The notes: generated by a model not told the origin, from the letters alone. Shown: positions 8,159-17,751, counted from the stretch's first letter. The stretch is DNA of 64,000 nt from Clostridiales bacterium (GCA_016342415.1 JAEIOD010000003.1:62001-126000); one strand, 5' to 3'. Made by a program: numbers and translations.

Positions 8159-9177
8159 TGAATGAGCATATCGGAATTACAGGCTTGGGGATTTACTTAC
8201 CTGAATATGTGATGACTGCTAAAGAAGTTTCTAATCTGACAGATGGCTACTGGACTGAATCTGCGGTAGTAGATAAATTAGGACTTGTAGGAAAACGTAT
8301 TCCTGGCAAAGATGATGGTACTCAGGAGATGGGTGTTAAAGCTGCTATTGATGCGCTTAGCAATTCGTCTGTAAAAGCGGAGGATATCGATGTAATCCTA
8401 TGCATGGGAGAAGAATGGAAGGAGTATCCGTTAACAACTTCAGCACTATATATACAAGATAAAATTGGTGCCATCAATGCATGGGGAATCGATCTTCAAA
8501 ATCGATGTTGTACAACGGTTTCCGCTATGAAAATTGCTAAAGACATGTTATCGAGTGATGATGATATAAAAACGATCATGATTGTTGGTGGTTATAGAAA
8601 TGGAGATTTTGTAAATTATAAAGATAAGAGCATGTCGATGATGTACAACTTATCCGCTGGCGCGGGTGCAATTATACTTCAGAGTGATCAGACAGAAAAC
8701 CTGTTATTAGGGACACACATTATTGCAGATGGTTCCTTATCAAGAGATGCAGCTGTAAAGATAGGTGGTATCAACGAACCGATTAGTAAAGCCAACATAG
8801 ATACGGCTTATCAATCACTTACACTTTTAGATTCTGAGCATATGAAAAACAAATTAAATGATGTATCCATGAAAAATTGGTTTGAATGTATAGATGAGTC
8901 ACTTAAAAAATCCAATATAAAACGAAGCGAGTTAGATTACGTGGCTATTTTACACTTTAAAAGATCCATGCACCATTTCATGTTAGAAGAATTGGGGCTT
9001 TCGGAAGATCAAACTATCTATTTAGAGGATTATGGTCATATAGGACAAGTGGATCAAATCTTATCACTTAAATTGGGATTGGAACAAAAGAAAGTAAAAC
9101 CAGGGTCAAAAGTCCTGATGATTGCCGCAGGTATTGGATATGTCTGGGCTGCAAATGTCATCCAATGGGGGAAATAA
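8158..9177 (+). CDS. KAS III-like thiolase-fold protein
   Basis: This 339-residue protein follows the FabH / HMG-CoA-synthase plan. The nucleophile region DLQNRCCTT places C117 at the position of the KAS III active cysteine, five residues after the aspartate. LHFKR supplies a histidine (H266). Where KAS III has the catalytic asparagine (YGNTS), this protein has DYGHIGQ, so His294 replaces Asn. It may therefore condense or cleave beta-keto acyl thioesters rather than start fatty acid synthesis. It sits between the SDR and the importer genes with no gap. The substrate is unknown. Confidence 0.75.
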   Translation: MNEHIGITGLGIYLPEYVMTAKEVSNLTDGYWTESAVVDKLGLVGKRIPGKDDGTQEMGVKAAIDALSNSSVKAEDIDVILCMGEEWKEYPLTTSALYIQDKIGAINAWGIDLQNRCCTTVSAMKIAKDMLSSDDDIKTIMIVGGYRNGDFVNYKDKSMSMMYNLSAGAGAIILQSDQTENLLLGTHIIADGSLSRDAAVKIGGINEPISKANIDTAYQSLTLLDSEHMKNKLNDVSMKNWFECIDESLKKSNIKRSELDYVAILHFKRSMHHFMLEELGLSEDQTIYLEDYGHIGQVDQILSLKLGLEQKKVKPGSKVLMIAAGIGYVWAANVIQWGK

Positions 9178-9178
9178 A

Positions 9179-10054
9179 ATGAGTACATTTTTACAATTGC
9201 TATTTAGTTCTTTAGAGACAGGTAGTGTGTACGCACTTGCTGCTCTTGGTATTATCATTATTTTTAGAACCAGTAAAATGACAAACTTTGCTCAAGGTTC
9301 TATAGGTATGTTTAATGCTTTTATTGCCACATTCTTTTTACTCAAAACAGGCGCACCAACCATAGTAGCTTTGCTAGTTGGTATGATAAGTGCGTTTACG
9401 ACAGGCATTTTAGTAGATGTAGGCATCATGAGACATGGTAAGAACATATCACCACTTTCAAGACAAATGATTACTTTTGGTTTGATTATGTTGTTTTTAG
9501 GAATAGCTCCTATGATATTTGGCTCTAGTCCGATGTCATTTCCAAGATTTATTAAACAAGGATCAATAGAGATTATTGGTGCTAGTGTGACTTATAACGC
9601 AATCTTAAATATTTCTGTTGGAATAGCATTGATGTTGGCATTATTCTATTTCTTGCAAAAAACAAAATGGGGATTGGCAGTTAGAGTTACCGCATCAAAT
9701 GAAGAAACTGCACAACTTATGGGGGTACCGACTAAAACAGTAACTATGGGCTCGTGGGCTGTAGCCGCATCCCTTGGTGCGCTATCTGCATTGATGTTGG
9801 CACCTGCAATATCGGTTAATGTGTCCATGATGGACAATGTTCAAATCAATGCTCTAATTGCTTGTGTGCTGGGTGGATTTCAAACATTCTATGGACCTGT
9901 TCTTGGGGCTTATGTGATTGGACTTACAAAAAACATGTTGTCTTATTATGTTTCAAGTACATGGGGCGGTGCCTTGTTGTATGTATTGTTTTTAATTTTT
10001 ATCATTTTCAAACCCAATGGTTTGATTGGTAAAAAGCGTATTAAGAAAGTGTAG
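9179..10054 (+). CDS. livH: Branched-chain-amino-acid-type ABC transporter permease (LivH family)
   Basis: The 291-residue membrane protein has about eight hydrophobic segments and typical LivH features: SLETGSVYALAALG at the start, the loop RVTASNEETAQLMGV, and a GGFQTFYGPVLGA motif. I start it at 9179, where the ATG follows TGGGGGAAATAA, rather than at an upstream in-frame codon inside the previous gene. It is one of two permeases of a complete importer encoded in order H-M-G-F-K. Such systems also carry short-chain carboxylates, amides and urea, and the surrounding CoA genes make a carboxylic acid more likely than an amino acid. Confidence 0.87.
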   Translation: MSTFLQLLFSSLETGSVYALAALGIIIIFRTSKMTNFAQGSIGMFNAFIATFFLLKTGAPTIVALLVGMISAFTTGILVDVGIMRHGKNISPLSRQMITFGLIMLFLGIAPMIFGSSPMSFPRFIKQGSIEIIGASVTYNAILNISVGIALMLALFYFLQKTKWGLAVRVTASNEETAQLMGVPTKTVTMGSWAVAASLGALSALMLAPAISVNVSMMDNVQINALIACVLGGFQTFYGPVLGAYVIGLTKNMLSYYVSSTWGGALLYVLFLIFIIFKPNGLIGKKRIKKV

Positions 10055-10059
10055 TGGTG

Positions 10060-11058
10060 ATGATGAAAAAGACATATACAAAATATATATTAATTGGACT
10101 AGCCTTTATCATAGCACCATTTTTACAAGAGCTTGGTTTGATATCTAGTTCTTCCATTATAGTATTGGGTACAGTGATGTTTTACAGTATCGTTAGTATC
10201 GGTTTAAATGTTTTACTAGGCTATTCTGGTTTGATTTCTTTAGGTACAGCCGGTTTTATGGGTATGGGTGCTTATATTTCTGCTTATTTAACACAAGACT
10301 TAGGGTTTCCTTTTATCGTGTCATTGATTGTATCCATAACGGTCCCTTTGATTATCGGTTTAATTATTGGTTTGATATCTCTAAGAATAGAAGGATATTA
10401 TTTGGCCATTGCAACCTTAGGTGTTGCAGAGATCTTTAGACAGGTTTTTGTGGAGTTGGATTTCTTTACAGGTGGTTTTTCAGGTAAGAATGCCAGTTAT
10501 CCGGATTTAGGTGTATTTACACTTGATAAAATGTGGACATATATCTTAATCGCTTTGTGTTTGATAGCGGTAATGATCATAACGCACAATATAGTCTACT
10601 CAAGATCAGGCAGAGCGCTACTGACCATGAGAGGATCAGAAGCGGCAGCTCAGGCAATGGGCATTAACTTATTAAAATACAGATTAATGGCATTTGGTAT
10701 TGCCACACTATATGCAGCTCTCGGTGGTGTTTTGTATGTACATTTCATTAGATTTGCATATCCATCAGGGTGGAATGTCAATCTATCACTTCAAATATTA
10801 GCCGTGATTGTTATTGGAGGCATGAGAACAATTACAGGACCTGTCCTAGGAGCAATCGTAGTATTTGGTGTGCCGGAGTTGATTTTAAAACAGTTGCCTA
10901 TTATCGGTAATATAGATGGACTAGCGTATATTTTTACAGGCATTTTAATCATTGTGGTTATTCTATTTTATCCTAATGGTTTGATTTATATAGGCAATGA
11001 TATTAAGAAATTATTTAAAAGGAGACATCATGAAAAAGAAACCGTGTCTGACCATTAA
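10060..11058 (+). CDS. livM: Branched-chain-amino-acid-type ABC transporter permease (LivM family)
   Basis: The 332-residue membrane protein carries LivM hallmarks: GYSGLISLGTAGFMGMGAY near residue 53, SLRIEGYYLAIATLG, RSGRALLTMRGSEAAAQAMGIN, and GGMRTITGPVLGA near the C-terminus. The start is one of two adjacent ATG codons (10060 or 10063) preceded by AGTGGTG; GTG codons at 10054 and 10057 are also open. It directly follows livH and its last 29 bases overlap the start of livG. It pairs with LivH to form the membrane channel. Confidence 0.87.
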   Translation: MMKKTYTKYILIGLAFIIAPFLQELGLISSSSIIVLGTVMFYSIVSIGLNVLLGYSGLISLGTAGFMGMGAYISAYLTQDLGFPFIVSLIVSITVPLIIGLIIGLISLRIEGYYLAIATLGVAEIFRQVFVELDFFTGGFSGKNASYPDLGVFTLDKMWTYILIALCLIAVMIITHNIVYSRSGRALLTMRGSEAAAQAMGINLLKYRLMAFGIATLYAALGGVLYVHFIRFAYPSGWNVNLSLQILAVIVIGGMRTITGPVLGAIVVFGVPELILKQLPIIGNIDGLAYIFTGILIIVVILFYPNGLIYIGNDIKKLFKRRHHEKETVSDH

Positions 11059-11848
11059 TGACCTCACCATATCTTTTGGTGGTATCAAAGCTGTAGATCA
11101 CTTGAATTTTCACATTCTTGAAGGTGAAATATATGGTTTGATAGGTCCGAATGGTGCTGGTAAAACAACTGTTTTTAACTGTATTACACAGTTTTACAAA
11201 CCCAATACGGGTTCGGTGATGTTTGCAAATAGAAACAATGATTTATTGAATCTGGTTACAATGAAAACACATCAAATTATTTCACATGGACTTGTAAGAA
11301 CATTTCAAAATGTAGAACTTATCCATGAGCTGTCTATCCTAGACAACCTTTTGGTCGGAGCACATGTAGATTTTACATCTACAGTTCTGCAACATGCATT
11401 CCGTTCAAAAAAGGCGAGAGAGGAAGAGAGACTTTTATTGGAACGCGGAAAAGATATTTTGAAATTCTTAGGCCTTGATGATAAAATGCACGATCTGATC
11501 GGTGGACAACCTTATGGGATTTTAAAGAAAGTTGAGTTAGGGAGAACCTTAATGAGTCACCCAAAATTGATTATTCTTGATGAACCAGCTGCAGGTCTAA
11601 ACGATACAGAAACCATTGATTTGGCAAGACTCTTAAAAGAGATTCGATCGAATTACAACTGCACGATATTACTAGTTGAGCATGATATGAGATTGGTAAT
11701 GGATGTATGCGATAGAATCTGCGCCATATCTTTTGGTAGAAAAATCGGTGAAGGCACACCACTTGAAATTCAAAGTAATAAAGATGTTCAAGAGGCATAT
11801 TTAGGAAAGGTGGATGATGAGGATGAAACATGTGCTGACATTAGATAA
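11030..11848 (+). CDS. livG: ABC transporter ATP-binding protein (LivG family)
   Basis: The 272-residue ATPase shows Walker A GPNGAGKTT, Walker B LIILDEPAAGLN and the long LivG insert that includes FQNVELIHELSILDNLLVGAH. Its signature region reads GGQPYGILKKVELGR, so the canonical LSYGQ is altered. AAAGGAG precedes the ATG at 11030, inside the end of livM. The C-terminus has the GEGTPLEIQSNKDVQEAYLG tail typical of the family. The gene overlaps livF by about 26-35 bases, so the importer genes are tightly coupled. Confidence 0.87.
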   Translation: MKKKPCLTINDLTISFGGIKAVDHLNFHILEGEIYGLIGPNGAGKTTVFNCITQFYKPNTGSVMFANRNNDLLNLVTMKTHQIISHGLVRTFQNVELIHELSILDNLLVGAHVDFTSTVLQHAFRSKKAREEERLLLERGKDILKFLGLDDKMHDLIGGQPYGILKKVELGRTLMSHPKLIILDEPAAGLNDTETIDLARLLKEIRSNYNCTILLVEHDMRLVMDVCDRICAISFGRKIGEGTPLEIQSNKDVQEAYLGKVDDEDETCADIR

Positions 11849-12551
11849 TCTACATGTATCCTATGGTAATATCAAAGCTTTAAAAGGCATAGATATCAAG
11901 ATACCTGAGGGTAAAATAGTAGCACTTCTAGGAGCTAATGGTGCTGGTAAAACCACAACATTGAAATCAATCTCCGGCCTAGTTGAAGTTGGCGAGGGCA
12001 GAATTTCATTATCTTTAAGTGATTCTATTGAGAACATAACCAACTTGGTCCCTAATAAGATTACTCAAAAGGGTATTGTTCAATCACCTGAAGGTCGACA
12101 GGTATTTCCTGAATTAACTGTTGAGGAGAATTTGAAGATTGGTGCCTTTACGGTGAAACACAAACATGAGATTAAAAAGAATTATGAAAGTGTTTACAAT
12201 TATTTTCCGGTTCTTAAGGAAAGAAAAAAACAAATTGCTGGTACACTCAGTGGTGGAGAACAACAGATGTTAGCAATCGGCAGAGCTTTAATGGCAAGTC
12301 CCAAAATTCTTCTTTTAGATGAACCGTCGCTAGGACTTGCGCCACTGATTGTAAAAGATATCTTTAAGATTATTAAAGAAATCAATGCACAAGGTACCAC
12401 AGTATTAATTGTTGAGCAAAACGCTTTACAGACTCTTAAAATAGCCGATTACGGTTATGTTTTGGAAGTTGGTGAAGTGAGTATTGAAGGTCCGGCGAGT
12501 GAACTTATACAGGACAAAAAATTAATAGACGCCTACTTAGGTGGGCATTAA
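11823..12551 (+). CDS. livF: ABC transporter ATP-binding protein (LivF family)
   Basis: The 242-residue ATPase contains Walker A GANGAGKTT, the LivF-specific QSPEGRQVFPELTVEENL block, signature LSGGEQQM, Walker B ILLLDEPSLGLAP and a switch histidine replaced by Q in VEQNA, as is normal for LivF. I take the third in-frame ATG (11823), 8 bases after AAAGGTGG; 11814 and 11817 are alternatives. It forms the ATPase pair with LivG. The GTG of the next open frame follows immediately. Confidence 0.87.
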   Translation: MKHVLTLDNLHVSYGNIKALKGIDIKIPEGKIVALLGANGAGKTTTLKSISGLVEVGEGRISLSLSDSIENITNLVPNKITQKGIVQSPEGRQVFPELTVEENLKIGAFTVKHKHEIKKNYESVYNYFPVLKERKKQIAGTLSGGEQQMLAIGRALMASPKILLLDEPSLGLAPLIVKDIFKIIKEINAQGTTVLIVEQNALQTLKIADYGYVLEVGEVSIEGPASELIQDKKLIDAYLGGH

Positions 12552-12563
12552 GTGGAGGGGAAC

Positions 12564-13772
12564 ATGAAAAGAAAAATGTATTCTATCATCAGTTTATTAT
12601 TAATATTATCTCTTACTTTAGTTGGTTGTGGTGGCGGAGCAGAATCTGCACAAGGTGTTACAGATACAACAGTAAAAGTAGGAAACTCAATTGCAACATC
12701 AGGTCCTTTAGCACCAGTTGGCGTACCGTTCAAAGCGGGTATAGAAGCTTATTTCAAAATGATCAATGATGGTGGTGGTGTCCATGGTAGAACCATTGAA
12801 TACGTTCATCAAGATGATGAATTTAATCCTGAAAAAGGTAAAGCGGCAGTTGATAAAATGATCAATGACGAAAAAATATTTGCATTTGTTGGTCACTTTG
12901 GAACACCGATTGTCGGTGCAACTTTAAATGATATTAAAGAAGCAGGTATTCCAGCAGTATACTTTGCAACTGGAACAGGTCTTCTCTACAATGAGAATGC
13001 AGAAGGTGCTGATAGAGTAGCTTATCCTGTACAACCAGTTTATCCAATGGAAGGTAGAATCTTATCAGCTTGGTCTATGGGTGAATTTAGCGCTAAAACG
13101 ATTGGTGTCGTATATACAAATGATGATGCTGGAAAAGATTTGTTATCAGGTATTGAAGCACAAGCTGGTAGTGATGCTACTGTTGTAGCAGAACAAGTAC
13201 CTCCGAACTCAGAGGATGTTTCAGCAGCAATTACTAAATTAAAAGACAGTAATGTGGATGTTGTAATTATCGCAGCTATTCAAGGTACATTCCCACAAAT
13301 AGCTAAGGAAATGGCTAAACAAGGATTACATAAACCAACACTTACAACTTATGTAAATGCAGATCAAAGAATGACTCAATTGGTAGCAGAAGATGTAAAT
13401 GGTCAATTTGATATCTATGCAAACGCATGGGTAGACATGACGAAACCTGCAATTGTAGATTACAGAACATGGATTTCTGAAGTTTCTAATGAAGATTTAT
13501 CTAACAATGCTTATGCAATGACTGGATGGATTGCAGCTCATTTCTTTGTAGAAGGTTTAAAACGTGTAGATGGCGATTTAACTTGGGAATCTTATATGGA
13601 AGCTATGGAATCAGCACCAATCACCAATCCGTTTGGAGGATCAATTGATTTCTCTAACGGTCAGAGACTTGGTACACAGGAAATGGCGTTATTAAAGATG
13701 AATCCTGAGGAACCAGCAGGATGGGAAGGTTTCATAGGCTTTAAAGGTATCGATGATATAATAGGTAAGTAA
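12564..13772 (+). CDS. Substrate-binding lipoprotein of the Liv-type importer
   Basis: This 402-residue type I periplasmic-binding-fold protein has a lipoprotein signal (hydrophobic core to residue 19, lipobox LVGC), so it is anchored outside the membrane by its cysteine. The mature part begins with DTTVKVGNSIATSGPLAPVG, the usual start of this family, and includes the GGVHGR and VGHFGTPIV segments. AGTGGAGGGG precedes the ATG at 12564. It determines specificity of the importer. The variant binding-pocket residues cannot be read reliably by eye, so the ligand stays open. A hairpin follows at once. Confidence 0.87.
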   Translation: MKRKMYSIISLLLILSLTLVGCGGGAESAQGVTDTTVKVGNSIATSGPLAPVGVPFKAGIEAYFKMINDGGGVHGRTIEYVHQDDEFNPEKGKAAVDKMINDEKIFAFVGHFGTPIVGATLNDIKEAGIPAVYFATGTGLLYNENAEGADRVAYPVQPVYPMEGRILSAWSMGEFSAKTIGVVYTNDDAGKDLLSGIEAQAGSDATVVAEQVPPNSEDVSAAITKLKDSNVDVVIIAAIQGTFPQIAKEMAKQGLHKPTLTTYVNADQRMTQLVAEDVNGQFDIYANAWVDMTKPAIVDYRTWISEVSNEDLSNNAYAMTGWIAAHFFVEGLKRVDGDLTWESYMEAMESAPITNPFGGSIDFSNGQRLGTQEMALLKMNPEEPAGWEGFIGFKGIDDIIGK

Positions 13773-13777
13773 GCTTT

Positions 13778-13805
13778 AGCCAGGGCTTTTGCCTTGGCTT
13801 TTTTA
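13778..13805 (+). terminator. Terminator or attenuator inside the cluster
   Basis: AGCCAGGG at 13778-13785 pairs with CCTTGGCT at 13792-13799 with one G-U pair and is followed by TTTTTT. It sits between the binding-protein gene and the CoA-transferase gene, which continues in the same direction 12 bases later. Partial termination would lower expression of the downstream enzymes relative to the importer. Confidence 0.75.
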
Positions 13806-13816
13806 AGAGGTGGAAT

Positions 13817-15124
13817 ATGAATTATAGACATAAAATTGTTTCAGTTGATGAAGCGTTGAGTAAAATTCATTCAGGTGATGTAATAGTGACCGGATTAGCG
13901 GCTTCTGAAGGAAAGGTAATACTAGAACAACTTCATACACTCTATAGAGAAGTTGAAAGGATATCAGTAGTAACCTGTTTACCGATGGCTTCAGCTCCAT
14001 ATTTTCAAGATGCTGCTTATAAAGATACATTTCAAATGAACGGATGGTTCTATACAGGCCCTATGAGAAAAGGGCAAGTTAATGGTAATATTTCTTTTAT
14101 ACCAAATCATCTTCATTTAGCTGCTGTCAAACGATTGGATTACGAGAGACCGAACGTGTATATTGGTAATGCAACACCACCAGATAAACACGGATTTGTT
14201 TCATTGTCTTTAAGCAATGTTTATGAGAAACGTATCATTGAACAAGCTGATACGGTTATTTTAGAAATCAATCCAAAACTTCCAAGAACCTTTGGAGATA
14301 TGGAAGTGCATATGGATGAGATTGATTATATGGTTGAAGTGGATTATGATATTCCAGAACTGCCAGATACAGAACCCAACGGAAAAGATAAGAAAATAGG
14401 TCAGTTCATAGCGGATTTAATCCACGATGGTGACTGTATTCAACTTGGTATTGGTGGCATTCCAAATGCTGTTGCAGCTGCACTAGTTCATAAAAAGGAT
14501 CTTGGTATTCATACAGAAATGTTGACCACCGGATTGATGAAACTGATGAAACAAGGTGTTGTAACGGGTAAAAGGAAAAACATCAATCGAGGTAAAGCAG
14601 TTTGTACATTTGCACTGGGTACAAGGGAATTATATGATTTTATTGATGACAATCCATCAATTGAAATTAGAGATGGCCACCTTGTTAATGATCCTTATGA
14701 AATCGGTTTAAATGACAATCAAGTTTCTATCAATACAACTATTGAAATTGACTTAACTGGGCAATGTGCATCAGAGTCGATTGGTACGGTGCAATACTCA
14801 GGTACAGGAGGTCAGTCTGATACGGCTATTGGAGCTCAACGTTCTAAAAATGGACGTTCATTTATTGCATTATACTCTACTGCTTCTGTTAAAACTAAAA
14901 GCGGTGGTAGGGAAGTCATTTCTAAGATAGTACCAACATTGAAACCTGGTGCTGGAGTCAGTTTATCAAGAAATGATGTGGATTATGTGGTAACGGAATA
15001 TGGTGTTGCATCACTCAGAGGCACTTCTATTTCAGAACGGGTTAAAAGACTGATAGGTATTTCACATCCTGATTTTAGAGAATCATTATTAAAAGAAGCC
15101 AATGAGATTGGTTATATAAGGTAG
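13817..15124 (+). CDS. Acetyl-CoA hydrolase/transferase family CoA-transferase
   Basis: This 435-residue protein belongs to the family that includes 4-hydroxybutyrate and butyryl-CoA:acetate CoA-transferases, which move CoA from acetyl-CoA to another carboxylate through a glutamyl-CoA intermediate. It has IGNATPPDKHGFVSLS near 116-131, the GIGGIPNAVA block at 211-220, and the C-terminal SGTGGQSDTAIGA and EYGVASLRG motifs. A glutamate at 234 (HTEM) is a candidate for the catalytic residue. GAGGTGG precedes the ATG. In this cluster it would activate an imported acid. The acyl group is not known. Confidence 0.86.
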   Translation: MNYRHKIVSVDEALSKIHSGDVIVTGLAASEGKVILEQLHTLYREVERISVVTCLPMASAPYFQDAAYKDTFQMNGWFYTGPMRKGQVNGNISFIPNHLHLAAVKRLDYERPNVYIGNATPPDKHGFVSLSLSNVYEKRIIEQADTVILEINPKLPRTFGDMEVHMDEIDYMVEVDYDIPELPDTEPNGKDKKIGQFIADLIHDGDCIQLGIGGIPNAVAAALVHKKDLGIHTEMLTTGLMKLMKQGVVTGKRKNINRGKAVCTFALGTRELYDFIDDNPSIEIRDGHLVNDPYEIGLNDNQVSINTTIEIDLTGQCASESIGTVQYSGTGGQSDTAIGAQRSKNGRSFIALYSTASVKTKSGGREVISKIVPTLKPGAGVSLSRNDVDYVVTEYGVASLRGTSISERVKRLIGISHPDFRESLLKEANEIGYIR

Positions 15125-15129
15125 GGATT

Positions 15130-15906
15130 ATGTATACATATTTAGATCAATATGATATTTACTATGAGGTTTATGGTGACGGTAAACCTCTAATTATTTT
15201 AAATGGTATTATGATGAGTACAAAGTCATGGCATCAGTTTATAGAGCGTTTAGAAGGTTATCAAGTTATTCTGTTGGATTTTATTGATCAAGGCAAGTCT
15301 TCTAAATCATCTTATTACAAACATGATTTACAAATAGAAGTTGTTAAACGAGTCGTGGATACTTTGGAACTTAAGGAAGTGAATCTAGTCGGTGTTTCTT
15401 ATGGTGCACAAATAGCGCTTCAATATGCCATCTTATATGATGTGAATCAATTGATGGTTTGTAATGCAGCGCTTCATACCTCTTCCTGGTTAAGCGATAT
15501 TGGTCAGGCCTGGACTTTAGCAGCTCTTAAAAATGATCCAGAACTCTTTTTCCACGTAACAATTCCATATATTTATTCACATGGTTTTTACAATCGCAAT
15601 GAAAAATGGATGATTGAACGTAAAAGCCAGTTGATAGATGTATTTGATGAAGTGTTTCTAAATAAAATGATTCGACTTATTGAAAGTTCGAAAGGGTACG
15701 ATATCAGGAGTGTAGTTCATGGTATTACTTGTAATACACATGTTGTTGGCGCTGAATACGACTACTTAACACCATCTGATGAAACCTATCAAATATATAA
15801 AAATATTGAAAATGCATCTTATACACATTTGGAAAACTGTGGTCATGCATCTATGTATGAGAAACCAGAACGGTTTATAGATATTATCAAAAGTCACTTT
15901 GTATAG
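15130..15906 (+). CDS. Alpha/beta hydrolase
   Basis: The 258-residue soluble hydrolase has a nucleophile elbow GVSYG (S90), a probable acid residue in the GAEYDYLTP segment and a catalytic histidine in CGHASMYEKP (H239). The oxyanion segment reads LNGIMMS in place of the more common HG. It lies five bases after the CoA-transferase gene. Together with a second hydrolase at 17752 it suggests that the cluster's substrate contains an ester, lactone or thioester bond. It lacks a signal peptide, so it acts in the cytoplasm. Confidence 0.82.
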   Translation: MYTYLDQYDIYYEVYGDGKPLIILNGIMMSTKSWHQFIERLEGYQVILLDFIDQGKSSKSSYYKHDLQIEVVKRVVDTLELKEVNLVGVSYGAQIALQYAILYDVNQLMVCNAALHTSSWLSDIGQAWTLAALKNDPELFFHVTIPYIYSHGFYNRNEKWMIERKSQLIDVFDEVFLNKMIRLIESSKGYDIRSVVHGITCNTHVVGAEYDYLTPSDETYQIYKNIENASYTHLENCGHASMYEKPERFIDIIKSHFV

Positions 15907-15953
15907 TTTTGTCTAGTGTAATATAATAGTATCATAATGATAAGGAGACTCAC

Positions 15954-16529
15954 ATGGCTAGAAAGACCGAAACAAGAAATAAAATTATGGAAGTAGCTCT
16001 GAAACTCTTTTCAGAGCAGGGCTATTACGCGACACCGACAAAGCTTATTGCAAAAGAGGCTGGTGTTAATGAATTGACTCTTTTCAGACATTTTGGTAGT
16101 AAAGAAAATCTCTTCCAGGAGACGACTGATAAGTATGTAAAAGAAATGGATATTCGTCATAATATAAAAGAGCTAATAGAACAGGACTTTGAGCAGAGCA
16201 TCGAAAAGATTGCTTCTGATTATCTAGAGTTTTGCTTTCAAAATAAAAAGATTTATAAAATCCAAATGAGATTAAAAGACGATGAAAAAGAATTTGTAAG
16301 ACTAAAATTATCTAGAGAATTCTCAATTGTACTACAAGGGTATTTTGAAGAATTAATCAGCAGTCAAATTATAAAAGGTAATCCGGAATTGATGTCGGTG
16401 ACGTTTATCAACAGCATACTGGGAGCTTATACAGTTTATTTGTTGACTGAAGATACATTTTGTAGTATAGACATTAGAGAGATAGTTTCAGAACATGCAA
16501 AACAATTTGCATCTTATTACAAACTATAG
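15954..16529 (+). CDS. TetR/AcrR family transcriptional regulator
   Basis: The 191-residue protein begins with a TetR DNA-binding domain: ETRNKIMEVALKLFSEQGYYATPTKLIA followed by AGVNELTLFRHFGSKENLF (residues 5-52). The C-terminal ligand domain is unlike any I can name. AAGGAG precedes the ATG. It is embedded between the hydrolase and thiolase genes of the cluster, and the perfect palindrome at 7408-7427 is the most likely operator. TetR proteins of such acyl-CoA clusters often sense a CoA ester or the free acid; that is an inference here. Confidence 0.87.
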   Translation: MARKTETRNKIMEVALKLFSEQGYYATPTKLIAKEAGVNELTLFRHFGSKENLFQETTDKYVKEMDIRHNIKELIEQDFEQSIEKIASDYLEFCFQNKKIYKIQMRLKDDEKEFVRLKLSREFSIVLQGYFEELISSQIIKGNPELMSVTFINSILGAYTVYLLTEDTFCSIDIREIVSEHAKQFASYYKL

Positions 16530-16538
16530 GGGGAAACT

Positions 16539-17741
16539 ATGTCAAAAGTATATATCCTAGGTGCGAAAAGATCACCGATAGGCAGTTTTTTAGGCACACT
16601 TAAGAATGAACATCCGGCAGAGGTTGGTGCATATGTACTGGCTCAAATGATGGATGAGATAGATTTAAAGAAAGAAGATATTGATGAAGTTTTAATTGGT
16701 AACATATTGCCAGCGGGATTAGGTCAGGGTATTGGTAGACAAGTGAGCATTAAAGCTGGTATTCCAATTGAAGTGCCTGCTTATTCACTGAACATGGTAT
16801 GTGGATCTGGTTTGAAGACTGTTATGAATGCGTATACGAATGTCAAGGCAGATCAAGGCAATCTATACATAGCAGGTGGTGTGGAACATATGTCAAAAGC
16901 GCCGTTTATCGCATCGAGTACAATCCGTACAGGCCATAAGTTAGGACCTGCTAAACAGGAAGATCATATCATACACGATGCTCTTACAGATGCTTTTGAT
17001 AATATTCATATGGGTATTACAGCAGAAAATATTGCAAAGAAATATAACATAACAAGAGAAGAACAAGATAGGTTTGCAATGACGTCTCAAGAGAGAGCTG
17101 TAAAGGCAATAGATGAAAATAAATTCAAAGATGAGATTGTTGCAATAGAAATAAAAACGAGAAAAGGCGTAACTGTATTTGATACAGATGAGTTTCCAAA
17201 TAGAAATACATCTCTTGAAAAATTAGGCAAACTTCGACCAGCCTTTAAAAAAGATGGTACTGTGACAGCGGGGAACGCTTCAGGTATCAACGATGGTGCA
17301 AGCATGACGGTTGTAGCCAGTGAAACATATGTAAAAGAACATAACCTGGAACCGTTAGCTGAAATCATTGGTATCGGTCAAGGTGGCGTTGAACCAACAT
17401 TAATGGGTTTAGGACCAGTACCGGCTATTAAAGCTGCTTTAGAACAAGCAAATTTATCACTTGGAGATATGGAGTTATTAGAATTAAATGAAGCGTTTGC
17501 AGCTCAATCTTTAGGTGTGATAAAAGAGTTAACAGATACGTATGATGTGACTAAAGAGTGGCTCTTAGAAAGAACCAATGTTAATGGTGGTGCCATAGCG
17601 CTTGGACATCCGGTTGGATCTTCTGGTAATAGAATTCTAGTGACACTTCTTCATGAAATGAAAAAAAGAAAACTAAAATATGGATTGGCATCACTTTGTA
17701 TTGGCGGTGGCATGGGAGCTGCTGTTGTAGTTAAAATGTAA
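16539..17741 (+). CDS. Acetyl-CoA acetyltransferase (thiolase)
   Basis: The 400-residue thiolase has all active-site features: nucleophile C88 in NMVCGSGLK, the NGGAIALGHPVGSSG block with H357, and the second cysteine C387 in LCIGGGMGAA. It cleaves acetoacetyl-CoA or a related 3-ketoacyl-CoA to acetyl-CoA, or the reverse. GGGGG precedes the ATG, nine bases after the TetR gene. In this cluster it is the natural last step after the SDR dehydrogenase. A thiolytic role fits the importer and CoA-transferase context. Confidence 0.92.
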   Translation: MSKVYILGAKRSPIGSFLGTLKNEHPAEVGAYVLAQMMDEIDLKKEDIDEVLIGNILPAGLGQGIGRQVSIKAGIPIEVPAYSLNMVCGSGLKTVMNAYTNVKADQGNLYIAGGVEHMSKAPFIASSTIRTGHKLGPAKQEDHIIHDALTDAFDNIHMGITAENIAKKYNITREEQDRFAMTSQERAVKAIDENKFKDEIVAIEIKTRKGVTVFDTDEFPNRNTSLEKLGKLRPAFKKDGTVTAGNASGINDGASMTVVASETYVKEHNLEPLAEIIGIGQGGVEPTLMGLGPVPAIKAALEQANLSLGDMELLELNEAFAAQSLGVIKELTDTYDVTKEWLLERTNVNGGAIALGHPVGSSGNRILVTLLHEMKKRKLKYGLASLCIGGGMGAAVVVKM

Positions 17742-17751
17742 GGAGGGGCAT

